64,000 bases of DNA, taken from NCBI RefSeq assembly GCF_016862175.1, contig NZ_BOML01000009.1, positions 1 through 64,000 of the forward strand, written 5' to 3'. This document shows, one piece after another, positions 8,600 to 17,785 of this stretch (positions are counted from its first letter, which is position 1; each line of letters begins with the position of its first letter). Source of the DNA: Paractinoplanes durhamensis. Its GTDB lineage: Bacteria; Actinomycetota; Actinomycetes; Mycobacteriales; Micromonosporaceae. The notes beneath the pieces were generated by a model. That model was not told where the DNA came from. It was given only the letters and a program-made list of their open reading frames with translations, and did no database searches. The translations under genes were made by a program, and so were the position numbers.

Positions 8600-9412
8600 A
8601 TGCAGGCGCGGTCGGCACTCTTCGACCTGTACGGCGACTATCTCCGCCCCCGAGGCGGCCGCGCGCCGGTCGCTGCCCTGGTCAGACTGCTTGCGCCGCT
8701 CGGCATCGCACCCCCCGCGGTTCGCACCGCGGTGTCCCGGATGGTGCGTCAGGGCTGGCTGCACCCGATGCGATTGACGTCCGGACCGGGCTATCTGCTG
8801 ACTCCGAAGGCCGCCCGCCGACTGGACGAGGCCGCAGCCCGGATCTACCGCACCGGGCGTGCCGGGTGGGACGGACGGTTCGATCTCATCCTGCTGCACG
8901 GCCCGCTGCCGAGGCGGGAGGCCGCCCGGCTGACCTACCTCGGCTACGGATCGCTCGGTGACCAGTCCTGGGTCGCGCCGCGCGCCGCCGAGGAGGCCGA
9001 CACCGTCCTGATCGATGCCGGAGTCGGCTACGAACGGTTCAGTGCGGCCCATGCGGCCGGGTCGCCCGGCGCCGCCGCGGTGGTCGGCCGGGCCTGGGAT
9101 CTGCCCGGGCTCGCCCGCTCCTACGAGACGTTCGTGGCCGACCTGCGGCCGGTGGTGAGCACGGTGAACGCGCGCAGCTCCGACGAGGAGGCGTACGCGG
9201 CCCGGTTCCAGCTGGTGCACGCCTGGCGGTCGTTCCTGTTCCGCGACCCGCAACTGCCGCCGTCGCTGCTGCCGCCGCGCTGGCCCGGGGTGAGCGCGGC
9301 CGGCTTCTTCGACCGGCATTCGGTGCGGCTGCGCCCGGCCGCCGACCGTTATGTCGAACGCTGCCTGCATGCGGTGACCAAGGGCGGACGTGTGGGATTC
9401 TCGGAGTCATGA
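8600..9412 (+). CDS. PaaX family transcriptional regulator
   Basis: The 270-residue protein has an N-terminal winged helix (LFDLYGDYLRPRGG... AVRTAVSRMVRQGWL) and the long PaaX C-terminal domain ending VERCLHAV. In characterised members PaaX represses phenylacetate degradation and is released by phenylacetyl-CoA. The ATG at 8600 is chosen because the conserved N-terminus starts there. Its stop overlaps the next start by 4 nt (ATGA), which ties it to the enoyl-CoA hydratase. The inverted repeat at 8551-8589 is a likely binding site. Confidence 0.9.
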   Translation: MQARSALFDLYGDYLRPRGGRAPVAALVRLLAPLGIAPPAVRTAVSRMVRQGWLHPMRLTSGPGYLLTPKAARRLDEAAARIYRTGRAGWDGRFDLILLHGPLPRREAARLTYLGYGSLGDQSWVAPRAAEEADTVLIDAGVGYERFSAAHAAGSPGAAAVVGRAWDLPGLARSYETFVADLRPVVSTVNARSSDEEAYAARFQLVHAWRSFLFRDPQLPPSLLPPRWPGVSAAGFFDRHSVRLRPAADRYVERCLHAVTKGGRVGFSES

Positions 9413-10197
9413 CGGACTCCTTGCTCGTCGACCGCACTGACGCGGTCGTCACCCTCACGCTCAACCGGCCGGACGCGATGAACGCCCTCGACGTCGACCT
9501 CAAGGTGGCGCTGCGGGACACCCTCGCCACGCTGGAGACCGACCGCAGCTGCCGGGCGATCGTGCTGGCCGGCGCGGGCCGCGGCTTCTGCGTCGGGCAG
9601 GACCTGCGGGAGCACGCCGAGCTGCTGGAGTCCGGGCACACCGACCTGGACACCGTGCGGGCGCACTACAACCCGATCGCGCAGCGGCTGGCCAGCATGC
9701 CCAAGCCGGTGGTGGCGGCGGTGCGCGGGATGGCGGCCGGCGCGGGCGCGTCGTTGTCGCTGCTCGCCGACTTCCGGATCGGCGGCCCGTCGACCGGGTT
9801 CCTGATGGCCTTCGCCAACGTCGGGCTGGCCGGGGACAGCGGCATCTCGTGGTCGCTGCCGCGGATCGTGGGGCACGCCCGGGCGATCGAGCTGCTGCTG
9901 CTGGCCGAGCGGGTGAAGGCCGAGCGGGCGTACGAGATCGGCCTGCTGACCCGGCTGCTGGACGACGACGACCAGGTGCTGCCGGTCGCGCAGGAGCTGG
10001 CCGCGCGGCTCGCCGCCGGGCCGACGGTGGCCTACGGCGCGATCAAGCGGGAGCTGTCCATCGGCGACGCCGGAACCCTCTCCGACGCGCTGGCGGCCGA
10101 GGCCCAGGCCCAGGCGATCTGCGGCGGAACCGACGACCACAAGGCCGCGGTGGCCTCGTTCCTGGCCAAGCAGAAGCCGGTCTTCGAGGGGCACTGA
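9409..10197 (+). CDS. Enoyl-CoA hydratase/isomerase family protein
   Basis: The 262-residue crotonase-fold protein carries the oxyanion-hole segments LAGAGRGFCVGQDL and AVRGMAAGAGASLSLLADFRI. Coupling to a PaaX-type regulator suggests a PaaG-like ring-epoxide isomerase or another CoA-ester step of aromatic acid catabolism, but the rest of the paa pathway is not in the window. Substrate assignment is therefore inference. Confidence 0.88.
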   Translation: MTDSLLVDRTDAVVTLTLNRPDAMNALDVDLKVALRDTLATLETDRSCRAIVLAGAGRGFCVGQDLREHAELLESGHTDLDTVRAHYNPIAQRLASMPKPVVAAVRGMAAGAGASLSLLADFRIGGPSTGFLMAFANVGLAGDSGISWSLPRIVGHARAIELLLLAERVKAERAYEIGLLTRLLDDDDQVLPVAQELAARLAAGPTVAYGAIKRELSIGDAGTLSDALAAEAQAQAICGGTDDHKAAVASFLAKQKPVFEGH

Positions 10198-10229
10198 TTT
10201 TCGTGTTATGACGGTTTTGGGATCGCCAC

Positions 10230-10251
10230 ATTCATAGTTGTCTATTCATAG
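10230..10251. promoter_or_regulatory. Direct repeat ATTCATAG x2 upstream of secreted protease
   Basis: ATTCATAG occurs at 10230-10237 and 10244-10251, a 14-bp period, in an otherwise low-GC patch 53 bp upstream of the protease start. It could be a promoter or activator site. I cannot name the binding protein. Confidence 0.45.
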
Positions 10252-10303
10252 GCTCCTCCCGACGCGTCCTACCGGGCGCGCATTCCCCTTTGGGAGGACC
10301 TAG

Positions 10304-11113
<810 letters not shown>

Positions 11114-11220
11114 CCGCGGGCTGAGCGGGTCGCCCGGCTCACGCCGGAGCCTCAGCCTCGGCCCCCAAATGCGCGGCGCCGGTTCTTCCTCGCCCGACGA
11201 CCGGTGCCCGCACGCCACGG

Positions 11221-11242
11221 CCCCGTAGCCCCCGCTACGGGG
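11221..11242. terminator. Hairpin between convergent genes
   Basis: CCCCGTAGC and GCTACGGGG form a perfect 9-bp stem with a 4-base loop, between the 3' ends of the protease (+) and the hypothetical gene at 11260 (-). It is a probable bidirectional terminator. Confidence 0.75.
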
Positions 11243-11259
11243 TCGCGGCCTTTGGGGCG

Positions 11260-11796
11260 TCAGTCGTCCTCGTCCTCTTCTTCCGGGTCCTGGTTGGCCT
11301 CGGCGCCGAGGACGAACGCCTGCATGGACAACTCGTCGCCGGACGGCCAGACGTAGGCCGGCAGCTCGGCCGGGCCAAGCTCGCGCACGTGCGACCAGAA
11401 CTGGCGGACCGCGTCGGCCGGGGTCGCGGCCTCGATCGGCATCGCGACGCTGACCAGCCAGTTGGGCAGGCCGACCGGGCTCCGGCCGTGCAGCCGGGCG
11501 GCCAGCCGGCGGAACACCTCGGGGTCGACCGCTTCCGGCCGGTCGGCGCCCAGACCCTCAGCGGGGAGCGGGTCGTCGAACTGGCGACGCAGGTAGGCCA
11601 GGACGAGGTCGTCACCGTCGGTCTTGGCGGCCCGGCACAGGGCCACCACGTGATCGTCGGCGACCAGCAGCACCTCATCGTCGGGTGCCACCGCACCCGC
11701 GCCACCCGCCACCGTCACGACCTCGTTGTGGAAGAGTCGCTCGGTCGCCCACTGCCTCGCCGGAATGATCACCGCCCACTGCGCCATGCGCTCCAT
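11260..11796 (-). CDS. Hypothetical protein with acidic tail
   Basis: I do not recognise this 178-residue soluble protein. It starts MERMAQWAVIIPARQWATER, contains PNWLVSVAMPIEAATP and ends in a very acidic tail (NQDPEEEDEDD). No transmembrane segment, signal peptide or catalytic motif is visible. The start at 11796 follows GAGGTG at good spacing. It lies 16 bp after tag on the same strand, so it is the last gene of the DivIVA-SRPBCC-tag operon. Confidence 0.75.
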   Translation of the reverse strand: MERMAQWAVIIPARQWATERLFHNEVVTVAGGAGAVAPDDEVLLVADDHVVALCRAAKTDGDDLVLAYLRRQFDDPLPAEGLGADRPEAVDPEVFRRLAARLHGRSPVGLPNWLVSVAMPIEAATPADAVRQFWSHVRELGPAELPAYVWPSGDELSMQAFVLGAEANQDPEEEDEDD

Positions 11797-11812
11797 CTCA
11801 TCACCTCGCGCT

Positions 11813-12400
11813 TCAGGCCGAGATGGCCGGGACCCAACAGCCCGCCACATGGTCGTCGACCATGCCGGTGGCCTGCATCAACGCATATGCCGTGGTCGGG
11901 CCGACGAACTTGAAGCCGCGCTTCTTGAGCGCCTTGGCCAAGGCGATCGACTCGGGCGTGGTGGCCGGGACGCCGGCCCGGGAGGTCGGGCGCGGCGGTT
12001 TCGGCTGCGGCGCGAACGACCACAGCAGCGCGGAGAGGCCCTCCGGGAGGTCGGCGGCGACCCGGGCGTTGTGCAGGGTGGCGTCGACCTTCATCCGGTT
12101 GCGGACGATGCCCGCGTCGGCCATCAGGCGGGTCGCGTCGGCCTCGCCGAAGGCCGCGACCTTGTCGATCTGGAAGCCGTCGAACGCGGCCCGGAACGCC
12201 GGGCGCTTGCGCAGGATGGTGATCCAGGAGAGGCCGGACTGGAAGGCTTCGAGGCTCATCCGCTCGAACAACGCGTCGTCACCGCGGATCGGCTGACCCC
12301 ACTCGGTGTCGTGATAGCCCACGTAGTCGGGGGTGCTGCCACCCCAGAAGCAACGGACCCGGCCGTCCGCACCGACGACCAGCCCGGTTTCGTCTGTCAT
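11813..12400 (-). CDS. tag: DNA-3-methyladenine glycosylase I
   Basis: The 195-residue protein matches the Tag family: RCFWGG near the N-terminus, DTEWGQPIRGDDALFERMSLE, GLSWITILRKRPAFRAAF and FKFVGPTTAYALMQATGMVDDH. It excises 3-methyladenine from alkylated DNA in base-excision repair. The usual zinc-binding Cys and His appear at RCFWGG and VDDHVAGC. It lies 37 bp downstream of the SRPBCC gene in the same operon. Confidence 0.95.
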   Translation of the reverse strand: MTDETGLVVGADGRVRCFWGGSTPDYVGYHDTEWGQPIRGDDALFERMSLEAFQSGLSWITILRKRPAFRAAFDGFQIDKVAAFGEADATRLMADAGIVRNRMKVDATLHNARVAADLPEGLSALLWSFAPQPKPPRPTSRAGVPATTPESIALAKALKKRGFKFVGPTTAYALMQATGMVDDHVAGCWVPAISA

Positions 12401-12437
12401 GGCGCCCACCGTAGGGCCACCCTCCGACAAAAACCGC

Positions 12438-12959
12438 CTACGGCAGCTTGCCCTGCTCGACCAGGCGGCCGAACTTCCTGAGGGCCGCGGTGAAGCTCAG
12501 CTTCGAGCCGGGCCAGAGCACCGGCCAGGCAACCTTCCCGGCCGGACCGGGCGGCAGGTGGAACCACTCGTGCAGGACGACCTGGGTGCGGTCGCCGGAC
12601 ATGGCCGTGCAGCGGACCGAGCCGGGGCCGCGCAGCACCTTGCCGCAGTGCACGACACGCACCTCGTACGGTGCGTTGATCTTGACCACCCGCATCTCGT
12701 CGCGCAGCGAGGCCGGCCCGAGCGCGGTGATCGCCTCGACCAGGCTGCCCTCGCCGCCGTCGCCCTCGACCACCCGGACCTTGGTGAACGGGATCCACTG
12801 GGACTGCTTCTCCCAGTTGAGGAACGCGGCGAAGACCCGCTCGGCGGGGGCGTTGACGATGACCGTGGCGGTCACCTCGCCGGTGCCGGGGCTGGCGGCA
12901 TCACCCAGCCCGTCGCCCAACCCCTCGCCGAGCCCGCCGACCGGACCTGGGCCGCTCAC
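12438..12959 (-). CDS. SRPBCC family protein
   Basis: The 173-residue protein has a Gly-rich N-terminus (about 1-28) and an SRPBCC/START-like domain starting VTATVIVNAPAERVFAAFLNWEKQS, the polyketide-cyclase-like ligand-binding fold. The ligand is unknown. Its GTG start overlaps the DivIVA gene's stop by 4 nt (GTGA), so the two are co-translated. Confidence 0.85.
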   Translation of the reverse strand: MSGPGPVGGLGEGLGDGLGDAASPGTGEVTATVIVNAPAERVFAAFLNWEKQSQWIPFTKVRVVEGDGGEGSLVEAITALGPASLRDEMRVVKINAPYEVRVVHCGKVLRGPGSVRCTAMSGDRTQVVLHEWFHLPPGPAGKVAWPVLWPGSKLSFTAALRKFGRLVEQGKLP

Positions 12960-13453
12960 CGCGGCTCCGCCGGCTCGGATTCCTTGCTGTCCGGCTGGTC
13001 TGTGGGGGGCACCGGCCTGGCGGGCACGGCGTCCGGCGAGGCGGCGGACAGGTCGATCAGCGGCCCGTCGACCTCGGCCGGGACCCGGGAGGGCGCCACG
13101 GCGGCCTCACGGGCCTTGCGGAACGCGTCGGCGTCGGCGGTGCGGCCGTCCCGCAGGGCGGAGACCTCGGCCTCGAGCACGCTGATCAGCTCGCCCTTGT
13201 AGCCGATGTCGTAGGCGGCCCGCTGCAGCGCCTGGTCGACCTGCGACATCCGGTAACCACGCCAGGTGGTGTCGAACTTGGTGCCCGAGATGTCTTCCTC
13301 ACCGAGCGGACGATCGGTGGGAAGTGGCACGGCGCGGCCGTCGGGCTCGACGGGTGTCAATCCGGAGTCGCCTCCGCTCATCATCACGGTCACACCGAAG
13401 ACGATCGCAGCCACCACCAAGGCGACGACGATGAACAGGAGAAGCTGACCCAT
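12956..13453 (-). CDS. DivIVA domain membrane protein
   Basis: The ATG at 13453 gives 165 residues: one N-terminal membrane helix (MGQLLLFIVVALVVAAIVFG), a linker, a short DivIVA-type segment (TTWRGYRMSQVDQALQRAAY) with a coiled coil to about residue 130, and a Pro/Asp-rich tail. It resembles small membrane-anchored DivIVA-domain proteins of actinomycetes, perhaps acting in cell-envelope or polarity organisation. It is 69 bp downstream of nuoA and is the first gene of the four-gene group ending at 11260. Confidence 0.85.
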   Translation of the reverse strand: MGQLLLFIVVALVVAAIVFGVTVMMSGGDSGLTPVEPDGRAVPLPTDRPLGEEDISGTKFDTTWRGYRMSQVDQALQRAAYDIGYKGELISVLEAEVSALRDGRTADADAFRKAREAAVAPSRVPAEVDGPLIDLSAASPDAVPARPVPPTDQPDSKESEPAEPR

Positions 13454-13522
13454 GCGGACGATGTTGGCATGCCCGCTCGAACCTGGCGAGCCCGCCACCC
13501 CGTCCGGTACTCGCGCGGGCGG

Positions 13523-13900
13523 TCAGGTCCAGGTCAGGATCTTCTTGCGCCAGGCATACAGGATGCCCAGCGCGAGCACGGCTACGAAGATCGCCATCTC
13601 GGTGACCGTGGCGGCGCCGAAACCCGGCCGATCGAACACGACCGCCCAGGGGAAGAGAAAAACGGCCTCCACGGCGAAAAGCACATAAAGGTACGCATAC
13701 ACGTAGTAACGGATCTGGGCCTGAGCCCAGTCGCCGCCGACCGGATCAATCCCGCTTTCGTACGCGATGTACTTGCCGGGCGGTTCGGCCGGATCGGCCG
13801 GGCGCAGCAGCCGGTTGGCCGCGAAAGCACCCACGAAAACGAGCACGCCGGCCCCGATGACCAGCCCCAGCGTGGCGTACGACCCGAGATACCCCTCCAC
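13523..13900 (-). CDS. nuoA: NADH-quinone oxidoreductase subunit A
   Basis: The 125-residue protein has the three membrane helices and the conserved loop KYIAYESGIDPVGGDWAQAQ of NuoA, followed by FAVEAVFLFPW. It is a membrane-arm subunit of complex I. No nuoB-nuoN follow; a DivIVA-type gene lies downstream and korA is divergent upstream. It is either a displaced or second copy, or a remnant of a larger cluster. The sequence itself looks intact. Confidence 0.92.
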   Translation of the reverse strand: MEGYLGSYATLGLVIGAGVLVFVGAFAANRLLRPADPAEPPGKYIAYESGIDPVGGDWAQAQIRYYVYAYLYVLFAVEAVFLFPWAVVFDRPGFGAATVTEMAIFVAVLALGILYAWRKKILTWT

Positions 13901-14104
13901 GATCGGACAGCCTAGTTGACCGGCTGACAGCGGCGACCCGCCGCATGGTGGACACTCCTGGAACGCACATGCCTCACCTGGCTACTGTGGTCAACGGCCT
14001 GCCGCCGCCCGTAAGGAGCGGCGACGTAGGCTGGAAGTGACGATTGCGGGCCGGACCATCGATGTGCTTCTCCCGCCGGCCGGTGTCCCTTGGAGGTTGA
14101 GAAC

Positions 14105-15976
14105 GTGGCCGCTGGAGCAAAGCGAGTCGAGCAGCTGGACCGGGTGGTAATCCGGTTCGCCGGCGACTCGGGCGACGGCATGCAGCTGACCGGTGATCGG
14201 TTCACCTCCGAGACCGCGCAGCTCGGCAACGACATCTCGACCCTGCCCAACTTCCCGGCCGAGATCCGTGCACCGGCAGGCACCCTGCCGGGCGTGTCGA
14301 GCTTCCAGGTGCACTTCGCCGACTACGACATCCTCACCCCCGGCGACTCACCCAACGTTCTGGTCGCGATGAACCCGGCCGCGCTCAAGGCCAACCTCTC
14401 CGACCTGCCCTCCGGCGCCGACATCATCGTCAACACCGACGAGTTCACCAAGCGCAACCTGGCCAAGGTCGGTTACGCGGCGAGCCCGCTCGAGGACGGC
14501 TCGCTGGGGGGGTATGCGGTGCATCCCGTCGCCCTGACCTCGATGACCGTCGGCGCGCTCAGCGAGCTCGGCGTCTCGAAGAAGGACGCCGAGCGCGCCA
14601 AGAACATGTTCGCGCTCGGCCTGCTGAGCTGGATGTATTCGCGCCCGTTCGAGTCGACCCTGCGGTTCCTGGAGCGCAAGTTCGCGAAGCGCCCCGACCT
14701 GGTCGCCGCGAACAAGGCCGCCTTCCAGGCCGGCTGGAACTTCGGCGAGACGACCGAGGACTTCTCGGTCCGCTACGAGGTCAAGCCGGCCAAGATGCTC
14801 CCCGGCACCTACCGGAACATCACCGGTAACCAGGCGCTGGCGCTCGGCCTGGTGGCCGCGGGTGTCCGCGCCAAGCTGCCGGTCTTCCTCGGCGCGTACC
14901 CGATCACCCCGGCCTCGGACATCCTGCACGAGCTGTCCAAGCACAAGCGGTTCGGCATCACCACCGTGCAGGCCGAGGACGAGATCGCGGCGATCGGCGC
15001 GGCCCTCGGCGCCGCGTACGGCGGGGCGCTCGGCGTCACCACCACCTCCGGGCCCGGCGTCGCGCTCAAGGGCGAGACGATCTCGCTGGCGATCGCGCTC
15101 GAACTGCCGCTGGTGATCGTCGACGTGCAGCGGGCCGGCCCGTCCACCGGCATGCCGACCAAGACCGAGCAGGCCGACCTCAACATGGCGCTCTACGGCC
15201 GGCACGGTGAGGCGCCGCTCGCGGTGATCGCGCCGAAGTCGCCGTCGGACTGCTTCCACGCGGCCATCGAGGCGGCCCGGATCGCGCTCACCTACCGCAC
15301 CCCGGTCATCCTGCTCTCGGACAACTACGTGGCGAACGGTTCCGAGCCGTGGCTGCTGCCCGAGGCCGGCGAGCTGCCCGACCTGACCACGACGTACGCC
15401 ACCGAGCCCAACGGCGAGGACGGGCGCTTCCTGCCCTACCTGCGCGACCCCGAGACGCTGGCCCGGCCGTGGGCGATCCCCGGCACGCCCGGCCTCGAGC
15501 ACCGCATCGGCGGCCTGGAAAAGGCCGACAAGACCGGCGACATCTCGTACGACCCGGCCAACCACGAATTCATGGTGCGCACCCGGGCGGCCCGGATCGA
15601 GGCCATCAAGGTGCCCGACATCGAGGTCGAGGACCCGGACGCGGAGAACGGCGACCAGCAGGGCGCGACCGTGCTCGTGCTGGGCTGGGGCTCCACCTAC
15701 GGCCCGATCGGGGCGGCCTGCCGGGCGCTGCGGCAGCGGGGGCTGCCGATCGCGCAGGCGCACCTGCGGCACATGGCGCCGCTGCCGGCCAACCTCGGCG
15801 AGGTGCTCAAGGCGTACGACAAGGTCGTCATCCCGGAGATGAATCTGGGCCAGCTCGCCCACGTGATCCGGGCCAAGTATCTGGTCGACGCGGTTCCGTT
15901 CAACCAGGTCAGCGGCCTGCCCTTCACCGCTTCCACCCTGGAAAGCATGCTCGAGGACGTGGTCAAGAATGGCTAG
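14105..15976 (+). CDS. korA: 2-oxoacid:ferredoxin oxidoreductase, alpha (gamma-alpha fusion)
   Basis: The 623-residue protein fuses the POR gamma domain (about 10-195, GDSGDGMQLTGDRF) to the alpha domain (about 225-620, LGAYPITPASDILHEL and VQAEDEIAAIGAALGAAYGG). With KorB it oxidatively decarboxylates 2-oxoglutarate or a related 2-oxoacid to the acyl-CoA and reduces ferredoxin. The GTG at 14105 is preceded by GGAGG at 8-nt spacing. It overlaps korB by 8 nt. Confidence 0.93.
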   Translation: MAAGAKRVEQLDRVVIRFAGDSGDGMQLTGDRFTSETAQLGNDISTLPNFPAEIRAPAGTLPGVSSFQVHFADYDILTPGDSPNVLVAMNPAALKANLSDLPSGADIIVNTDEFTKRNLAKVGYAASPLEDGSLGGYAVHPVALTSMTVGALSELGVSKKDAERAKNMFALGLLSWMYSRPFESTLRFLERKFAKRPDLVAANKAAFQAGWNFGETTEDFSVRYEVKPAKMLPGTYRNITGNQALALGLVAAGVRAKLPVFLGAYPITPASDILHELSKHKRFGITTVQAEDEIAAIGAALGAAYGGALGVTTTSGPGVALKGETISLAIALELPLVIVDVQRAGPSTGMPTKTEQADLNMALYGRHGEAPLAVIAPKSPSDCFHAAIEAARIALTYRTPVILLSDNYVANGSEPWLLPEAGELPDLTTTYATEPNGEDGRFLPYLRDPETLARPWAIPGTPGLEHRIGGLEKADKTGDISYDPANHEFMVRTRAARIEAIKVPDIEVEDPDAENGDQQGATVLVLGWGSTYGPIGAACRALRQRGLPIAQAHLRHMAPLPANLGEVLKAYDKVVIPEMNLGQLAHVIRAKYLVDAVPFNQVSGLPFTASTLESMLEDVVKNG

Positions 15977-17015
15977 CCCCACCATCCCACTAACCCCGGT
16001 GAAGCTGACCGCCAAGGACTTCAAGTCCGACCAGGAAGTGCGCTGGTGCCCGGGCTGCGGTGACTACTCGATCCTGGCCGCCATGCAGCGCTTCATGCCC
16101 GAGCTGAACATCCCGCGCGAGAAGACCGTCTTCATCTCCGGCATCGGCTGCTCGTCCCGCTTCCCGTATTACATGAACACCTACGGGATGCACTCGATCC
16201 ACGGCCGTGCTCCGGCGATCGCGACCGGCCTCTCGGTGTCCCGCCCCGACCTGAGCGTCTGGGTGGTCACCGGGGACGGCGACGCGCTCTCGATCGGCGG
16301 CAACCACCTGATCCACGCCCTGCGGCGCAACGTCAACCTGAAGATCCTGCTCTTCAACAACCGGATCTACGGCCTGACCAAGGGTCAGTATTCGCCCACC
16401 TCCGAGCTCGGCAAGATCACCAAGTCGACGCCGGCCGGTTCGGCGGACTCGCCGTTCAACCCGCTGTCGCTGGCCCTGGGCGCCGAGGCCTCCTTCGTGG
16501 CCCGCACCATCGACTCGGACGCCAAGCACCTGCAGTCGGTGCTGCGGGCGGCCGCTCAGCACGAGGGCAGCGCGTTCGTCGAGATCTACCAGAACTGCAA
16601 CATCTTCAACGACGGCGCCTTCGAGCTGATCAAGGACCCGTCCACCCGCGACGACCACCTGATCCGCCTGGAGCAGGGCCAGCCGATCACCTTCGGCAGC
16701 GAGGCGCAGTTCTCCGTGGTGCACCCGGCGGGCGCGTTCGGCCTGTCGGTGCGCGAGTCGGCGTCGCTGGCCGGCGAGACCCCGGTCGTGCACGACGCGA
16801 CCGTCGACGACCCGGCCTACGCGTTCGCGCTGAGCCGGCTGTCCGGCTCCGACCTCGGCACCACGCCGATCGGGGTGTTCCGCGACGTCAACCGGCCCAC
16901 CTACGACCAGCTGGTGCAGAAGCAGCTGGAAGACGCGAAGGCCCAGGCGACCGGTACGCCCGACAAGATGCTCGACGAGCTTCTCAACGCCGCCGACACC
17001 TGGACCATCGTCTAG
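15969..17015 (+). CDS. korB: 2-oxoacid:ferredoxin oxidoreductase, beta subunit
   Basis: The 348-residue subunit binds thiamine diphosphate: GDGDALSIGGNH with downstream NNRIYGLTKGQYSPTS is the TPP/Mg motif. WCPGCGDY and GIGCSSRFPYYMNTY supply cluster-ligand-type cysteines. It pairs with KorA, whose gene it overlaps by 8 nt. The partner ferredoxin is not in the window. A strong hairpin 15 bp downstream closes the operon. Confidence 0.94.
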   Translation: MASPTIPLTPVKLTAKDFKSDQEVRWCPGCGDYSILAAMQRFMPELNIPREKTVFISGIGCSSRFPYYMNTYGMHSIHGRAPAIATGLSVSRPDLSVWVVTGDGDALSIGGNHLIHALRRNVNLKILLFNNRIYGLTKGQYSPTSELGKITKSTPAGSADSPFNPLSLALGAEASFVARTIDSDAKHLQSVLRAAAQHEGSAFVEIYQNCNIFNDGAFELIKDPSTRDDHLIRLEQGQPITFGSEAQFSVVHPAGAFGLSVRESASLAGETPVVHDATVDDPAYAFALSRLSGSDLGTTPIGVFRDVNRPTYDQLVQKQLEDAKAQATGTPDKMLDELLNAADTWTIV

Positions 17016-17030
17016 CTCGCGCGTCTCAGC

Positions 17031-17061
17031 ATGGCGGTGGGCCCGACGGGCTCACCGCCAT
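17031..17061. terminator. Bidirectional terminator hairpin
   Basis: ATGGCGGTG and CACCGCCAT form a perfect 9-bp stem, extended inside by GCCC/GGGC. It ends korAB on the plus strand. Its right half contains the stop codon of the NYN gene on the minus strand. Confidence 0.85.
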
Positions 17062-17705
17062 TTCTCTGGGCGCCGTATCGCTCGCCCGTCGACCGGATCG
17101 TGCACGACCTCCGGAAGCTGGGCGTTGTTCAGGACCGATTCCCGAATGACGAAGTAGCCCAGGTTTCCGACGGAGAGCAGCCGCTGCGACGGCCGGCCGT
17201 GGCCCGCCGGCAGGGCGACGTAGAGCCGCTGATCGGGAACGACGAGGCGGACCGCGGTCAGCGCCGGACGCAGATCCGTGTCCCCGGTGACCAGGAGGCT
17301 CGTGTCGGCGACACCGAGCGCGGCGTCGGCCACCATCATCGCGCCGATGGCGACGTCGGTCTCCTTCTCCTCGTGGCTCTGGAACTCCAGGCCGCACGCG
17401 CTGAGGTAGGGCTCGCCACACGTGAAGCAAGAGCGGATGGTGCGGATCTTGAAGCGACCGAGATGCACGTCCAGGCCGAAACCGTTGTAGGCCTTGAGCG
17501 CGGCGACATACTCGGCTTGATTGCGGGCCGCCGCTCCATCGCCATGGATCATGGTGGTGAAGTAGCGAACGGCCACTACCTGATCATCGGGGCGGAGGCG
17601 CCGCACGAGATCAACCACATCCAGCCACAAATACTTGCGGCGATACTTCGCCTTCATCGCGTAGTAGAGATTGAATCCGTCGATGTAGGCAGCGACCGTT
17701 GACAT
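17052..17705 (-). CDS. NYN domain predicted ribonuclease with Cys cluster
   Basis: The 217-residue protein has the PIN-like NYN nuclease core: YIDGFNLYY (D9), ETDVAIGAMMVADA (D117, D127) and VTGDTDLRPAL (D142, D144), so the acidic metal site looks intact. Between the halves lies a probable zinc site, C93-x2-C96 with C104 and H111. No membrane segment is seen. The family cuts or binds RNA; the substrate is unknown. The ribosome binding site is CAGGAG, 6 bp before the ATG. The gene stands alone between korB and a potassium channel and is flanked upstream by an unusual low-GC structured stretch. Confidence 0.88.
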   Translation of the reverse strand: MSTVAAYIDGFNLYYAMKAKYRRKYLWLDVVDLVRRLRPDDQVVAVRYFTTMIHGDGAAARNQAEYVAALKAYNGFGLDVHLGRFKIRTIRSCFTCGEPYLSACGLEFQSHEEKETDVAIGAMMVADAALGVADTSLLVTGDTDLRPALTAVRLVVPDQRLYVALPAGHGRPSQRLLSVGNLGYFVIRESVLNNAQLPEVVHDPVDGRAIRRPEKWR

Positions 17706-17759
17706 GTTGCACTCCTGACGAGAGGGGATGTACAGTGAGGCATCGAGCCTTAAGGCGAG

Positions 17760-17785
17760 ACGGCCCCTACGGGGGCCGTTTTTTT
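17760..17785 (+). terminator. Canonical Rho-independent terminator, plus strand
   Basis: ACGGCCCC (17760-17767) pairs with GGGGCCGT (17772-17779) around a TACG loop, followed by a seven-T run. It is correctly oriented to end a plus-strand transcript, although no plus-strand gene lies between korB (already terminated) and this site. On the minus strand it would form a hairpin in the NYN mRNA leader. Confidence 0.85.

Noticed and set aside
8600..10197. Start of a full phenylacetate degradation cluster
   Set aside because: Only a PaaX-type regulator and one crotonase are present; no paaABCDE, paaK or paaZ follows.
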